DNA from: Chitinophagales bacterium
GTDB lineage: Bacteria > Bacteroidota > Bacteroidia > Chitinophagales > Saprospiraceae
Length of the DNA: 64,000 nucleotides
Assembly: GCA_017303475.1 (NCBI GenBank)
Contig: JAFLBO010000003.1
Location: forward strand, 62,001 to 126,000
Direction of reading: 5' to 3'
The notes under the pieces were generated by a model. That model made no database searches. It was not told where the DNA came from and saw only the letters and a list, made by a program, of their open reading frames with translations. Positions 16,598-25,665 of this stretch are shown here, in pieces (the first letter of the stretch is position 1; every line of letters starts with the position of its first letter). A program made the position numbers and the translations under genes.

Positions 16598-18505
16598 TTA
16601 TCTCATCAACTCAATCACCTGCACCGACATAGCCGGTACAGAGAGTTGACTTAAGTCTGAAATATTGGTATCAGTGAGAATATTTTTACCCTTGGTAAAC
16701 CCTGTCATGTTTTCTGAAAAACGTTTGGTTGTCAGGGTTTTATCTTGTTCATTCTGGCTCATTACCACCATAACGGTTTTTTCCGCATTGTGTCGGAAAT
16801 ACACATAAATACCATCCTGTGGGATGTACTGAGTCATTAGCCCCAATTGTAAAACAGGATTGTTTTTACGGTAATTGGCCAGTTTTTTAACAAAATCAAA
16901 TGCCTCATTCTCCTGGGCCGTTCTTCCGGATGATGTGAATTTATTGGCCGCATCTCCGGGAAATCCACCCGGGAAATCGCGCCGTACTTCAGCATCTGAG
17001 GGATTTTTGAAGTTTTTCATCAAAATTTCAGTGCCGTAGTAAAGCTGAGGCACGCCACGTGCGGTAAGCAATACAGTTATGCCTTGTTTATACTTGCGCA
17101 TATCTTCCCCGATAACAGAGAAAAACCGGTTCTGGTCGTGGTTGTCCAGAAAAGTCAGGTTCATGTTGGGATCCAGATACACTATGTCCTGGGCAAACAT
17201 GGTACATAATTGGTTGAAACCTCGTCCCCAGTCAAATTTCTCGTTAAGTGCTGCATTGATTGCGTTGTAAAACACGAAATCATTGGGTGAATTACAGGAG
17301 CTTTTAAATGGCAAATACAGGTTGTTTTTAACAAAAAACGCTTGTGAAACCGCTGTGTTTACCGCATTTTCTGCTGTAATAAACATGTCAGGATATTCCT
17401 GATACAAGGCATTATTGCAGCGGTTCATGAACTCCAAATCGTTGTATTGATAGGTGTCCACCCGCCAGCCGTCTATGCCGAAAAACTCTACGGTCCAGAG
17501 CGCATGCTGAATCAGGTACTTTTCTACAAATGGATTTGCCTGGTTTAAGTCTGGCAAAAAGGGGACAAACCATCCATTTTGGTGCACATTGAAATCGCTT
17601 ACACTGCCGTGGTTGAGGTCAAACACGGCTTCATCCCGGTAGGATGTATTGGTGTAGGTATCCCATTGGTGCAGCCAGTTTTTCATTGGCTGATCCCGAA
17701 GGAACCAATGGTTGATGCCCACGTGGTTATACACCGCATCCTGTATAACCTTGAGTCCTTTCGCATGGGCAGCGTCAATCAGATTTTTATATGCCGTATT
17801 GCCCCCCAGCCTTCGATCTACATTGTAATGGTCTGTGAAGCCATAGCCATGGTAGGCGGAGCGCATGGCGCCCCCTTCGTTGGTCTGCGGCTGGTTGTTT
17901 TCAATTACCGGATTGAGCCAAAGAGTGGTTACGCCAAGCTCTTTCATATAATCCAGGTGGTTTTGAATGCCCACCAAATCACCACCATGCCTCAGGTATG
18001 GGTTCTGCCGGTCGGCTGCGGTATCGGCCATGTCCGGGAATTTATCGTTGCTGACATTTCCATTAGCAAATCGATCAGGCAAAATGAGGTACACCAGATC
18101 TTTTGCATTCACTGTTTGTGGTTTTTTGTCGCGCGCTCTAAGCTCATAGGCATGTAGCGTTTTTACAGTTTCCATGCCGGTTTTACCATTTCGGGTTACA
18201 GACACTTCTTTACTTAAACTGATGCCAAATTTGCCAGGTTGGGTTTCAGGTGCTATGTAGAGATCTACAAACAGGTAATTAGGATTTTCCACCTCATGCA
18301 CCTGCCGGATACTCACTCCGGGATAATTGATGGTTACGACAGATCCCTTCAGGTTTTTGCCATATAGTAATACCTGTACTTCAGGGTTTTTCATGCCCAC
18401 CCACCAGTTGGTGGGGTCGGCACGCTGAATTTCAGGTTTTTGGGCCAGGGTCATTTGACAAATGCCCAGGAGCAGTATCAGAAGAGCGCTTGTTTTGTTC
18501 GTCAT
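16598..18505 (-). CDS. GH13 alpha-amylase family protein (neopullulanase/cyclomaltodextrinase-like)
   Basis: A secreted or periplasmic 635-residue glycoside hydrolase. A signal peptide (to about residue 21, MTLAQ) is followed by a beta-sandwich N-terminal domain typical of cyclomaltodextrinases (residues 25-125), then a GH13 barrel. Conserved regions are visible: DAVYNH (region I), GWRVDTY with the nucleophile Asp near 350, ITAEN with the acid/base Glu near 376, and FLDNHDQNR near 457. It would cleave alpha-1,4 (and perhaps alpha-1,6) links in maltodextrins. It lies 23 bases downstream of a second GH13 gene in the same operon. No SusC/SusD pair adjoins it. Confidence 0.9.
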   Translation of the reverse strand: MTNKTSALLILLLGICQMTLAQKPEIQRADPTNWWVGMKNPEVQVLLYGKNLKGSVVTINYPGVSIRQVHEVENPNYLFVDLYIAPETQPGKFGISLSKEVSVTRNGKTGMETVKTLHAYELRARDKKPQTVNAKDLVYLILPDRFANGNVSNDKFPDMADTAADRQNPYLRHGGDLVGIQNHLDYMKELGVTTLWLNPVIENNQPQTNEGGAMRSAYHGYGFTDHYNVDRRLGGNTAYKNLIDAAHAKGLKVIQDAVYNHVGINHWFLRDQPMKNWLHQWDTYTNTSYRDEAVFDLNHGSVSDFNVHQNGWFVPFLPDLNQANPFVEKYLIQHALWTVEFFGIDGWRVDTYQYNDLEFMNRCNNALYQEYPDMFITAENAVNTAVSQAFFVKNNLYLPFKSSCNSPNDFVFYNAINAALNEKFDWGRGFNQLCTMFAQDIVYLDPNMNLTFLDNHDQNRFFSVIGEDMRKYKQGITVLLTARGVPQLYYGTEILMKNFKNPSDAEVRRDFPGGFPGDAANKFTSSGRTAQENEAFDFVKKLANYRKNNPVLQLGLMTQYIPQDGIYVYFRHNAEKTVMVVMSQNEQDKTLTTKRFSENMTGFTKGKNILTDTNISDLSQLSVPAMSVQVIELMR

Positions 18506-18528
18506 GGTTTACGTTGAATGTTCAGTTG

Positions 18529-20292
18529 TTATTTCAGTTCCAGGATCATGGCCTCATACGGGCGCAATGATTTTCCAGGTTTGGCATCGGTGTAGTTGCC
18601 AATCAGCACCTGCGCATTGCTCAGGTCCAGGGTGGTGTTTACCTCTGCCGATGTAGCTTTAAAGTTTAGTAAAATAAGACGTTTTTGCGTGTCTAATGTT
18701 CGTGTATAAGCAAAAATAGCGGGGTTTTCAGCATCAACCAGTTGCCAGTCACCATAAATCAATACCGGATCTTTTTTGCGTACCTGAACCATTTTCCGGA
18801 AGTAATTCAGCACAGAGTTAGGGTCTTTTTCTTGTAAAGCCACATTAACGGTAGCATATTCCGGGTTTACTTTCAACCAGGGCGTTCCGGTTGTAAATCC
18901 GCCATTGGCAGTGGCATCCCATTGCATGGGTGTGCGTCCATTATCGCGTGAGGATATTTTCATGCCTTCCAAAAAACGTTTCAAATCGCCGCCTTTGGCT
19001 TTTACCTGTGCATAATTGGTCAGCAATTCTATGTCGTTGTATTCTTCCACCCGATCGAATTTGATGTTCGACATACCAATTTCATCTCCGAAATAGTAGT
19101 ATGGGGTGCCACGCATGCTCAGGATAAAGGTGGTTAGCATTTTAGAAGATACATCCCGGAATTCAGGACTATCGTTACCCCAACGGGTAAGCATTCTCGG
19201 CTGGTCATGGTTGGCCAGGTACATGGTTCCCCAACCTTTTTGGGCAAAGGCATCTGTCCATTTAGCATATACTTTTTTCCACTGCACCAGGTCGTATCCT
19301 TTTGGATCAGGCATTTTGTACTCATTAGGCAGGTAGCCAAAGTCAATCGCTTCGAAATAATAGGCCATGTTGAGCTCTTTGCGCTCGGGATCTACAAATT
19401 TCATCACGCGGTCTACATCTCCCATAGCCTCAGCAACCGTGGCGATATTGTATTTGCTGAACACTTCCCGGTTCATTTCCTGCATATAATCATGCAAATG
19501 AGGGCCACTGGCATAGTACATGGGCCAATTGCCCTTGTATTCTTCCGGCAATGGTGGCCAAGTGGTGTCCTTGGAACAAAAAGCAATGGCATCCAACCGG
19601 AACCCATCTATACCCTTATCCAGCCAAAAACGCATCATTTTGTAGATTTCCTGCCGCAAAATCAGGTTTTCCCAATTCAAATCAGGCTGAAAATCAGAGA
19701 AATAGTGCAGGTAATAGGAGTTGGTGGCTTTGTTGTATTCCCAGGCGTCGCCTTTTTCATCAAAGATACTCCAGCGATAGGGTGGTTTGCCTTTTTCGGC
19801 CGGCCACCAGTGGAAATAGTTGTAGTACGGACTTTCTCTGGAAGCGGCTGCAGATTTAAACCATTCATGTTCGTTGCTGCAATGATTTACCACCAGATCC
19901 ATGAATACTTTGATCTTCCGGTCGTGCAGTCCTTTAAGCAGCGCATCAAAATCTTCCATGTTGCTAAATTCTTTCATAATACTCTGATAGTCAGAGATAT
20001 CGTACCCGTTATCTTTGTTGGGAGACGCGTAAACCGGATTGAGCCAGATCATATCTACACCCAGGCTGGATAGGTAGTCGAGCCGTGAAATGATGCCCTT
20101 TAGGTCGCCTACGCCATCCCCGTTGCTATCCTGGAAGCTGCGTGGGTATACCTGATATACCAGTGCTTCTTTCCACCACTGGGCATCTGTGGGTTTGGCT
20201 GATGTATCCTGGTTTGGTTGTTTTGGGCTGAGTGATTGACAGCCCGCAAGCAGGGCGAGTGTTGTGATAAACCAAAAGAATTTATCAGACAT
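18529..20292 (-). CDS. GH13 alpha-glucosidase (oligo-1,6-glucosidase-like) lipoprotein
   Basis: A 587-residue exo-acting GH13 enzyme of the subfamily-31 type. The start at 20292 gives the lipoprotein signal MSDKFFWFITTLALLAGC; a longer frame upstream lacks any signal. The barrel begins WWKEALVYQVYPRSFQDSNGDG, and the Asp loop DSNGDGVGDLKG is a calcium site typical of this subfamily. Catalytic candidates are the Asp of GFRLDAIAF, the Glu of VAEAMG and the Asp of LANHDQPR. It probably releases glucose from maltooligosaccharides made by the downstream GH13 enzyme. Confidence 0.9.
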   Translation of the reverse strand: MSDKFFWFITTLALLAGCQSLSPKQPNQDTSAKPTDAQWWKEALVYQVYPRSFQDSNGDGVGDLKGIISRLDYLSSLGVDMIWLNPVYASPNKDNGYDISDYQSIMKEFSNMEDFDALLKGLHDRKIKVFMDLVVNHCSNEHEWFKSAAASRESPYYNYFHWWPAEKGKPPYRWSIFDEKGDAWEYNKATNSYYLHYFSDFQPDLNWENLILRQEIYKMMRFWLDKGIDGFRLDAIAFCSKDTTWPPLPEEYKGNWPMYYASGPHLHDYMQEMNREVFSKYNIATVAEAMGDVDRVMKFVDPERKELNMAYYFEAIDFGYLPNEYKMPDPKGYDLVQWKKVYAKWTDAFAQKGWGTMYLANHDQPRMLTRWGNDSPEFRDVSSKMLTTFILSMRGTPYYYFGDEIGMSNIKFDRVEEYNDIELLTNYAQVKAKGGDLKRFLEGMKISSRDNGRTPMQWDATANGGFTTGTPWLKVNPEYATVNVALQEKDPNSVLNYFRKMVQVRKKDPVLIYGDWQLVDAENPAIFAYTRTLDTQKRLILLNFKATSAEVNTTLDLSNAQVLIGNYTDAKPGKSLRPYEAMILELK

Positions 20293-20316
20293 GTTTGTAT
20301 TGTTCGTTGTTCTGAG

Positions 20317-20324
20317 CAAATGTA
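20317..20324 (-). promoter_or_regulatory. Putative -7 box for GH13 operon
   Basis: The minus strand reads TACATTTG, a perfect TAnnTTTG, 24 bases before the ATG at 20292. It faces the plus-strand box at 20351, with only 26 bases between them, so the two divergent promoters overlap. Confidence 0.55.
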
Positions 20325-20350
20325 GCAAAGCCAATTTGGTACAATGGTGG

Positions 20351-20358
20351 TAAATTTG
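20351..20358 (+). promoter_or_regulatory. Putative -7 box for GNAT gene
   Basis: TAAATTTG matches TAnnTTTG and is 27 bases before the ATG at 20386. This supports that internal start rather than the upstream ATG at 20344, which would lie upstream of the transcript start. Confidence 0.5.
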
Positions 20359-20385
20359 CACCCAGATTTTTATCCTCGAACAAAG

Positions 20386-20865
20386 ATGCTCCTAAATATA
20401 TTGTTGCTGGAGAGAACCGATTCCTCGAATCCAGATTTCAGGAAACTAGTAGCCTTGCTAGATGCCGATTTGGCTATCAGGGATGGCGATGAACACGCCT
20501 TTTATGCCCAGTTTAATAAGGTAGACCAAATCAGACATTGTCTGGTAGGCCGCTTGGATGGAGAACCTATTGCCTGCGGGGCCATTCGAGCGCAGGACGA
20601 TCAGACCATGGAAGTCAAACGTATGTTTGTGCAGCCTCAGCACAGGGGAAAAGGATATGCTGGTTTGGTACTCGCCGAACTGGAGCAATGGGCCTCCGAA
20701 CTTGGTTACCCTCGAACCGTACTGGAAACCGGTAAAAAACAACCCGAAGCCATTGCGCTATACCTGAAATCAGGCTATCAAATCATTCCAAATTATGGCC
20801 AATATGCAGGTGTGGAAAATAGTGTGTGTATGGAGAAGCATCTCAAGCACTTTTCAGGCCTCTAA
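20386..20865 (+). CDS. GNAT family N-acetyltransferase
   Basis: A small cytoplasmic acetyl-CoA-dependent acyltransferase of 159 residues. The motif A stretch VKRMFVQPQHRGKGYAGLVL, with the acetyl-CoA pyrophosphate-binding R/Q-x-x-G-x-G/A pattern, is clear, followed by YPRTVLETGKKQPEAIALYLKSGY (motif B). The substrate is unknown. The start was set by the promoter box at 20351-20358. It is divergent from the GH13 operon, and the intergenic space holds both promoters. Confidence 0.85.
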   Translation: MLLNILLLERTDSSNPDFRKLVALLDADLAIRDGDEHAFYAQFNKVDQIRHCLVGRLDGEPIACGAIRAQDDQTMEVKRMFVQPQHRGKGYAGLVLAELEQWASELGYPRTVLETGKKQPEAIALYLKSGYQIIPNYGQYAGVENSVCMEKHLKHFSGL

Positions 20866-21128
20866 TTCTCTCAAACCCCTGAAACCCCTCAACCCTATCG
20901 ATTACCCACAAATCAGGAGGCCTGGCTTCCAACCAATCCCCTGCCCAGGGCCCCGCCGTCTGCGAGGCAAGCCCGACCGAAGGGGATGGTCCCGACGTAA
21001 GGAGGGAGCGCCTTCTTTTTAACCGGCGGTACAGCACGATGATGCAAAAAAAGACGGACCGCGGTTAAAAAGCAGCGCAATCCCCGTAGGTCGTTGGCTT
21101 TGCCGGAAAGACTGCCTTTTTTCTTTTG

Positions 21129-21166
21129 GTTACTTTTCTTTTTGGGCAAGCAGAAAGAAAAGTAAC
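21129..21166. repeat. 13-bp hairpin GTTACTTTTCTTT inside the element
   Basis: GTTACTTTTCTTT (21129-21141) pairs perfectly with 21154-21166 across a 12-nt loop. Similar GTTACTTTTC hairpins recur as dispersed repeats in many bacterial genomes (general knowledge, not checked here). Confidence 0.7.
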
Positions 21167-21321
21167 AATGCCAAACAGATGAACTAATGTCAAACAACCT
21201 ATCATGATTAGCCATTTAATTCATCGTTCCTTGAATACAAGCAGGAAAGCTATTCTTCCAAAATGCATTGAAAATGTGATGTTTTGCAAAGAAGAAAGAT
21301 GTAATGAGTGGGGATTCCTGG

Positions 21322-21341
21322 CCACTCGTTGAAACGAGTGG
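21322..21341. repeat. REP-like palindrome CCACTCGTT/AACGAGTGG
   Basis: CCACTCGTT and AACGAGTGG form a 9-bp perfect stem with a 2-nt centre. This is the shape of REP sequences mobilised by REP-associated tyrosine transposases, but no such gene is in the window. Confidence 0.6.
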
Positions 21342-21445
21342 TTACAAGATTTTAGATATGGTTCGTGCTGATTTAAGCTGTTCACTGTAATTCCCCTTTT
21401 CTTATGTCATACCTAAAAAAGACAAAACTTGTGGGTAATCGATAG

Positions 21446-21528
21446 CCCTCAAACCCTTCAAACCCATCAAACCCTTCAAACCCATCAAACCCCTTCAAAC
21501 CCATCAAACCCCTTCAAACCTTTATTTC
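21446..21528. repeat. CAAACCC tandem array, 9-10-bp period
   Basis: Units CAAACCCTT, CAAACCCAT and CAAACCCCTT alternate about eight times directly after the right inverted repeat. A short stretch of the same words precedes the left inverted repeat (20873-20894), as if the element inserted into such an array. Confidence 0.75.
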
Positions 21529-21550
21529 GGCGGCTAAACCCGCCGGTACG

Positions 21551-23071
21551 TCAGGCCCAGAAAACCTTCCACAACACCCGGGCACTCCAAAACACCACCA
21601 TACCTCCAACCAATAAAAACATCCATTTTGCCGACAATTTTCCGGCTAAACGGGCACTTAAAGGTGCAGCTGCCAAGCCTCCGATGATCAGACCGGCAAT
21701 CACCAACCAATGTGAAAGTCCAATAATGGAAAAGAAGGTGACAGCACTGGCAAACGTGACGAAAAACTCGGTCAAACTAACCGTTCCAATGACATATTGA
21801 GGCGTCTTGCCTTTGGCAATCAGGGTGCTGGTAACCAATGGCCCCCAGCCTCCGCCACCAAAAGAATCCAAAAATCCGCCAGCCCCCGCCAGCCAGCCCA
21901 ATCGCCTGGCTTTTTGCTTGCGGGTTGTTTTAAAGAAGGCCCGACTAAGTATCCTCAAGCCGAGCAGCAGGGTGTACACAGCCAAAACAGGCTTGATATA
22001 GCCCGCATAAGTTTCTCCTAAAAGCGATAAAAGTATGGCGCCCCCAATGGCACCTAAAACACCCGGCACAAGGATGGCGCGGAATAACCTTCTGTTGACA
22101 TTCCCAAAACGATAATGCGAGTATCCGGAAGCGCCTGCAGTAAACACTTCCGCGGTGTGTATGCTCGAACTGATAGCCGCCAATGGAACCCCCGCTCCCA
22201 GCAGGAAAATCTGTGTCACCACCCCATACCCCATCCCCAACAACCCATCGGCCATCTGAGCCAAAAATCCAACACCCAGAAATACCCAAAATTCCCGATC
22301 AATTCCCGCCAATAGATCCGGCCAGGTATGGGTGGGTATGTAATAAGATACCACGTGGAAAACTAAGGATAAACCAAACGCCGCAAGGGCTGCCGTGGCT
22401 ATCCTGCGCCATTTCCGGTCGCGAATCCGGTCAAGATTCTGGTGAGGCATGACATTGGAAAGCACCTCCTCTCCAGCAGCCAAGGATGCCGTTAAAGTAT
22501 TCAGGGTTCGTACTTTTTCAGAAAAATCGCCTCCTAGCTTTTCCCGAATGGCAGGCATGTGCTGTAACAGATCATTCAATTCATCCGGAAGGGATTCATT
22601 CAAGGTCTCTTTAAGCCTTTTGGCAATGGTGGGCGATTTTCCATTGGTGGAAATGGCTATTTTCAGGTCGCCTTTTTGCACAATAGAACCGAGGTAGAAA
22701 TCACATAGTTCGGGTGTGTCAGCCACATTTACCAGCAGTCCCCGCTCATGAGCCTGCCTGCGAATTTCCCGATGCAGGGCAGGATCGTCGGTTGCGCAAA
22801 TCACCATGCGTTTGCCGTCGAGGTCTTCCGGCTTGAAACCTCTTTCCACCAGTAATATATGCGGATGTTCGGCGGCCAGGCTTCGGATGGCAGGCTGAAT
22901 GGTTTTACCTACCAGCATAATGTGCGCCTCCGGACAGTTTTTAAGCAATGCACTGAGTTTTTCCAACCCAACATTGCCCCCGCCAACCACAAGCGTAGTG
23001 CCCTGGTCAATTTTTAGAAATACCGGAAACAGGGTGTTCCCGATGCTAGTGCTTTCCGTTACGCTTTCCAT
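21551..23071 (-). CDS. Fusion: siroheme synthase N-domain (CysG-N/Met8-like) + TauE/SafE (TSUP) permease
   Basis: A 506-residue fusion. Residues 10-200 form a precorrin-2 dehydrogenase/sirohydrochlorin ferrochelatase-like domain: Rossmann motif VVGGGNVGLEKLSALL, then NVADTPELCDFYLGSI and STNGKSPTIAKRLKETL. From about residue 215 the protein turns into a membrane TauE/SafE-type anion permease with about eight hydrophobic segments (LGVGFLAQMADGLLGMGYG; GGFLDSFGGGGWGPLV). The first half would finish siroheme for the sulfite reductase encoded 10 bases upstream. The second half could move sulfite, sulfate or a sulfonate across the inner membrane. It is the last gene of the sulfur operon. Confidence 0.88.
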   Translation of the reverse strand: MESVTESTSIGNTLFPVFLKIDQGTTLVVGGGNVGLEKLSALLKNCPEAHIMLVGKTIQPAIRSLAAEHPHILLVERGFKPEDLDGKRMVICATDDPALHREIRRQAHERGLLVNVADTPELCDFYLGSIVQKGDLKIAISTNGKSPTIAKRLKETLNESLPDELNDLLQHMPAIREKLGGDFSEKVRTLNTLTASLAAGEEVLSNVMPHQNLDRIRDRKWRRIATAALAAFGLSLVFHVVSYYIPTHTWPDLLAGIDREFWVFLGVGFLAQMADGLLGMGYGVVTQIFLLGAGVPLAAISSSIHTAEVFTAGASGYSHYRFGNVNRRLFRAILVPGVLGAIGGAILLSLLGETYAGYIKPVLAVYTLLLGLRILSRAFFKTTRKQKARRLGWLAGAGGFLDSFGGGGWGPLVTSTLIAKGKTPQYVIGTVSLTEFFVTFASAVTFFSIIGLSHWLVIAGLIIGGLAAAPLSARLAGKLSAKWMFLLVGGMVVFWSARVLWKVFWA

Positions 23072-23081
23072 GAATGGCGCC

Positions 23082-24806
23082 TCAGTCGTGAAAATTTGTT
23101 CCGTGTGTAGTAGCCTTTACGTATCCCTGGCGAATCACAAAATCACCAAAAGTTTCAGCATGCTGCCTGTTTCGGGCAAAATCTGCCAAAACGGGCTCAA
23201 TTTCCCGCAAAATGCCCGCTTCATCCAGCATTTCCTTGTAAAGTTTATTTAACCTTTCTCCATTGTGGGCCGCACCCAGATACATATTGTAATACCCGGG
23301 AGAGCGACCAATGAAAGCTATTTCGCCCAAATAAGGCCTTCCGCAGCCATTTGGGCAGCCGGTCATGCGGATATTGATGGCAGTTTGGTCCAAACGATAG
23401 GCACGAACGATGGTGTCAATTTTGTCGATCAAAGTAGGCAAATATCGTTCTGCTTCTGCAAAAGCCAGGGTACAGGTGTTCATAGCCACACAGGCAATGC
23501 TGTTTTGGCGCAGTGCGGTTTGTTTGTGTGTAGCTTCCAGAATGCCGTATTTATCCAAAATTGCCTCCACTATAGGGCGTTTTTGTGGAGAAATGTTGCC
23601 AATTACCAGGTTTTGATTGCCGGTGAGCCTGAAATCTCCATCGTGCACCAGGGCCAGGGTTTTTAGGGTGGTTTTGAGTGGGAATCCAGGTTTGTCAAGT
23701 ATCCTGCCACCCTCGATAAATAAACCAAGGTTGAAATGACCATCGTGGGTCTTCACCCAACCCAATGGATCGCCTGAATGGGTGAAGCGATAGGGTAGGG
23801 GCTCCGTGAAGCTGATGCCCGCCCGCCTTTCTACTTCTGCTTTGAAGGTATCCAACCCCATGCGTTCCACGGTGTACTTGAGCCTGCTAAATTTGCGGTT
23901 TTCCCGATTGCCATGATCGCGCTGGGTGGTGATGATGGCCTCACACACGTTTAGTACTTCATTAACCGGTACAAAACCCAGCATATCAGCCAGCCTTGGA
24001 AAGGTTTCTGGCATGCCGAATGTCATGCCCAAGCCTCCACCAGCCGCCACATTAAAGCCCAGCAGTTCGCCGTTTTGCTCAATTGCTATCAGCCCGATAT
24101 CGTTGGCAAATATGTCGGTATCGTTGAAGGGAGGTACTGCAAGTGCAATTTTAAACTTGCGTGGCAGATAGGTTTTACCATAAACAGGTTCTTCATCCGC
24201 CCCTGATGCGCCTTTTTGAGTTTGAAACGGCTGTGATTCATCCACAGGTTTGCCATCCATAAAAACTTCATAGTAGGCTGTGGTGCGGGGTGTGAATGCA
24301 TCACTGATGGCCTTTGATACCTGATACACAGCCTCGTGTACCCTGCTTTCATTCGGGTTGGGACTGCACATGACGTTGCGGTTTACATCTCCGCAGCCGG
24401 CCAGACTATCGAGAAATACCTCATTAAAGCCCTGAATAGTGGCTTTCAGGTGACGCTTCCGAATGCCGTGCAATTGAAAAGCCTGTCGGGTGGTAAGTTT
24501 CAGGGTTCCATTGCCGTACTGATCAGCCAGTGCATCCATGCGCAGCCATTGTGCCGGACTGGCCACGCCGCCCGGTACTCTGATGCGAATCATCAGGGAA
24601 TATAAAGGCTCCAGTTTCTGTGCCTTGCGCTCGCTGTCTAAATCACGATCAGTTTGCTGATAAGCGCCATGAAACTTGATCAAATGCGTGTCTTCCGGGA
24701 AAAGCGCTCCGGTGAGAGGGTTTTCCAGGCTTTTAGCCAGCGTACCACGCAGGTAGTCGCTGTTTGCTTTGATGTATTCTACCTCGGATAGTTTTGGTTC
24801 CGCCAT
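23082..24806 (-). CDS. cysI: Sulfite reductase hemoprotein subunit (CysI-type; siroheme/4Fe-4S)
   Basis: A 574-residue ferredoxin-fold sulfite/nitrite reductase. It has the duplicated domain order of CysI (HGIRKRHLKATIQGFNEVF near 120; GCGDVNRNVMCSPNP near 155) and the C-terminal cluster-binding motifs CVAMNTC near 430 and TGCPNGCGRP near 480. The last pattern holds the cysteine that bridges the 4Fe-4S cluster and siroheme. It reduces sulfite to sulfide with electrons from CysJ, also encoded in this operon, so NADPH-dependent sulfite reduction is favoured over nitrite reduction. Confidence 0.92.
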   Translation of the reverse strand: MAEPKLSEVEYIKANSDYLRGTLAKSLENPLTGALFPEDTHLIKFHGAYQQTDRDLDSERKAQKLEPLYSLMIRIRVPGGVASPAQWLRMDALADQYGNGTLKLTTRQAFQLHGIRKRHLKATIQGFNEVFLDSLAGCGDVNRNVMCSPNPNESRVHEAVYQVSKAISDAFTPRTTAYYEVFMDGKPVDESQPFQTQKGASGADEEPVYGKTYLPRKFKIALAVPPFNDTDIFANDIGLIAIEQNGELLGFNVAAGGGLGMTFGMPETFPRLADMLGFVPVNEVLNVCEAIITTQRDHGNRENRKFSRLKYTVERMGLDTFKAEVERRAGISFTEPLPYRFTHSGDPLGWVKTHDGHFNLGLFIEGGRILDKPGFPLKTTLKTLALVHDGDFRLTGNQNLVIGNISPQKRPIVEAILDKYGILEATHKQTALRQNSIACVAMNTCTLAFAEAERYLPTLIDKIDTIVRAYRLDQTAINIRMTGCPNGCGRPYLGEIAFIGRSPGYYNMYLGAAHNGERLNKLYKEMLDEAGILREIEPVLADFARNRQHAETFGDFVIRQGYVKATTHGTNFHD

Positions 24807-24841
24807 GGTGAACGTTTGTTGCTTGTTGTGTCTCCAGGGTA

Positions 24842-25600
24842 CTATTCCCTCAAATCTACATTGTGGAAATAGAAAAACCGGATGGAGTGCTGGTTTCTGA
24901 ATGTGTTGCCGGCTGCCAGTTGCTGATACAGGTTCATGTATCCGCCGTGCAATTGGGCATGTTTGTTTACCTGATATACCAGACCTAAAAACAGTCGGTT
25001 TTGGTCGAAATGGTTGTAAACAATCTGTTTTCCAAAATTGATGAACACCTCGTTATTGACATTGAATAATAAGGCGCCCGGGTCAAACTGCTTTTTGGTA
25101 AGGGGTAAAAACAGAGAGAAGTTGTACCGGATTCTCCAGTTGAACTGGTACCCTTCTCCCAGTTGCTCATCGTTAAGCGTACGTCTCCGATACCTTTCCT
25201 CCAGCCTGATGGCCTGTGTTAACCTGGCTTTTTTACCCCTTTGAAACCACTGTACCTGTTGCCACGGACGGTGTTCCGGCAGCGAGATATTGGCATGGCC
25301 CGGCGCCGGATAAGTGTGTACATAGGCATAAGCAGCTGTGAGTCGTACATCGTCAGTTACATAAAAGGTTGGTCCAAAGCGGATAATGGCCTGCGACAAA
25401 TCCTGCACGTACTGATCCTTCAACCGCAGGTGCGTATCGAACCAAAATCCCCATTTATTGCTGATTCTGGTCTGGTTGAAGGCGCCGAACCATAGTTGTT
25501 CGTCGGTTATGATGGTTTTTTGTCCGTGTAATAAACTGGACAGGGTCAGAAGCACTGGAATTATCCGGAGCGACCAGGTGTTGGAATGTTGCTTTTGCAT
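24842..25600 (-). CDS. DUF2490 family protein
   Basis: A 252-residue exported protein with a signal peptide (LLTLSSLLHGQ). It then shows the DUF2490 pattern: EQLWFGAFNQTRISNKWGFW, an alternating amphipathic beta-strand body (RLKDQYVQDLSQAIIRFGPTFY) and an aromatic end. It is most likely a small outer-membrane beta-barrel. Its function is unknown. It lies between the TonB receptor and cysI in the sulfur operon, with gaps of 65 and 35 bases. Confidence 0.8.
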   Translation of the reverse strand: MQKQHSNTWSLRIIPVLLTLSSLLHGQKTIITDEQLWFGAFNQTRISNKWGFWFDTHLRLKDQYVQDLSQAIIRFGPTFYVTDDVRLTAAYAYVHTYPAPGHANISLPEHRPWQQVQWFQRGKKARLTQAIRLEERYRRRTLNDEQLGEGYQFNWRIRYNFSLFLPLTKKQFDPGALLFNVNNEVFINFGKQIVYNHFDQNRLFLGLVYQVNKHAQLHGGYMNLYQQLAAGNTFRNQHSIRFFYFHNVDLRE

Positions 25601-25665
25601 GTGCTAGTATTACTTTTTGGGGCAAAATAGGGTTAGCCCTTCAATTAACATACATTCCTTTCCGT

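Larger units (their letters stand above)
20895..21445. mobile_element. Gene-free 551-bp element with 17-bp terminal inverted repeats
   Basis: CTATCGATTACCCACAA at 20895-20911 is matched exactly, inverted, by 21429-21445. Outside both ends lie similar C-rich CAAACCC words (left CCCCTCAACC, right CCCTCAAACC). Inside there is no credible gene. It holds a GC-rich stretch (20940-21110), a 13-bp hairpin at 21129-21166 and a palindrome at 21322-21341. The build resembles a non-autonomous MITE-like or composite repetitive element. No transposase is present, so mobility is inferred. Confidence 0.6.

Noticed and set aside
20344..20385. Upstream ATG for the GNAT gene
   Set aside because: It lies before the TAAATTTG promoter box and adds residues outside the GNAT fold; the ATG at 20386 is preferred.
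21446..21528. Possible CRISPR array
   Set aside because: The units are 9-10 bp with no unique spacers of 25-40 bp and there are no cas genes. It is a simple short-period repeat.
21429..21800. A 123-codon plus-strand frame with repeated QTLQTH/SNPSNP
   Set aside because: Its first third is a translation of the CAAACCC array, and the rest is antisense to the CysG-N/TauE fusion.
23082..24806. Nitrite reductase as the identity of the siroheme enzyme
   Set aside because: The operon holds CysJ, CysDN and CysH and no nitrate or nitrite genes, so sulfite reductase is favoured.
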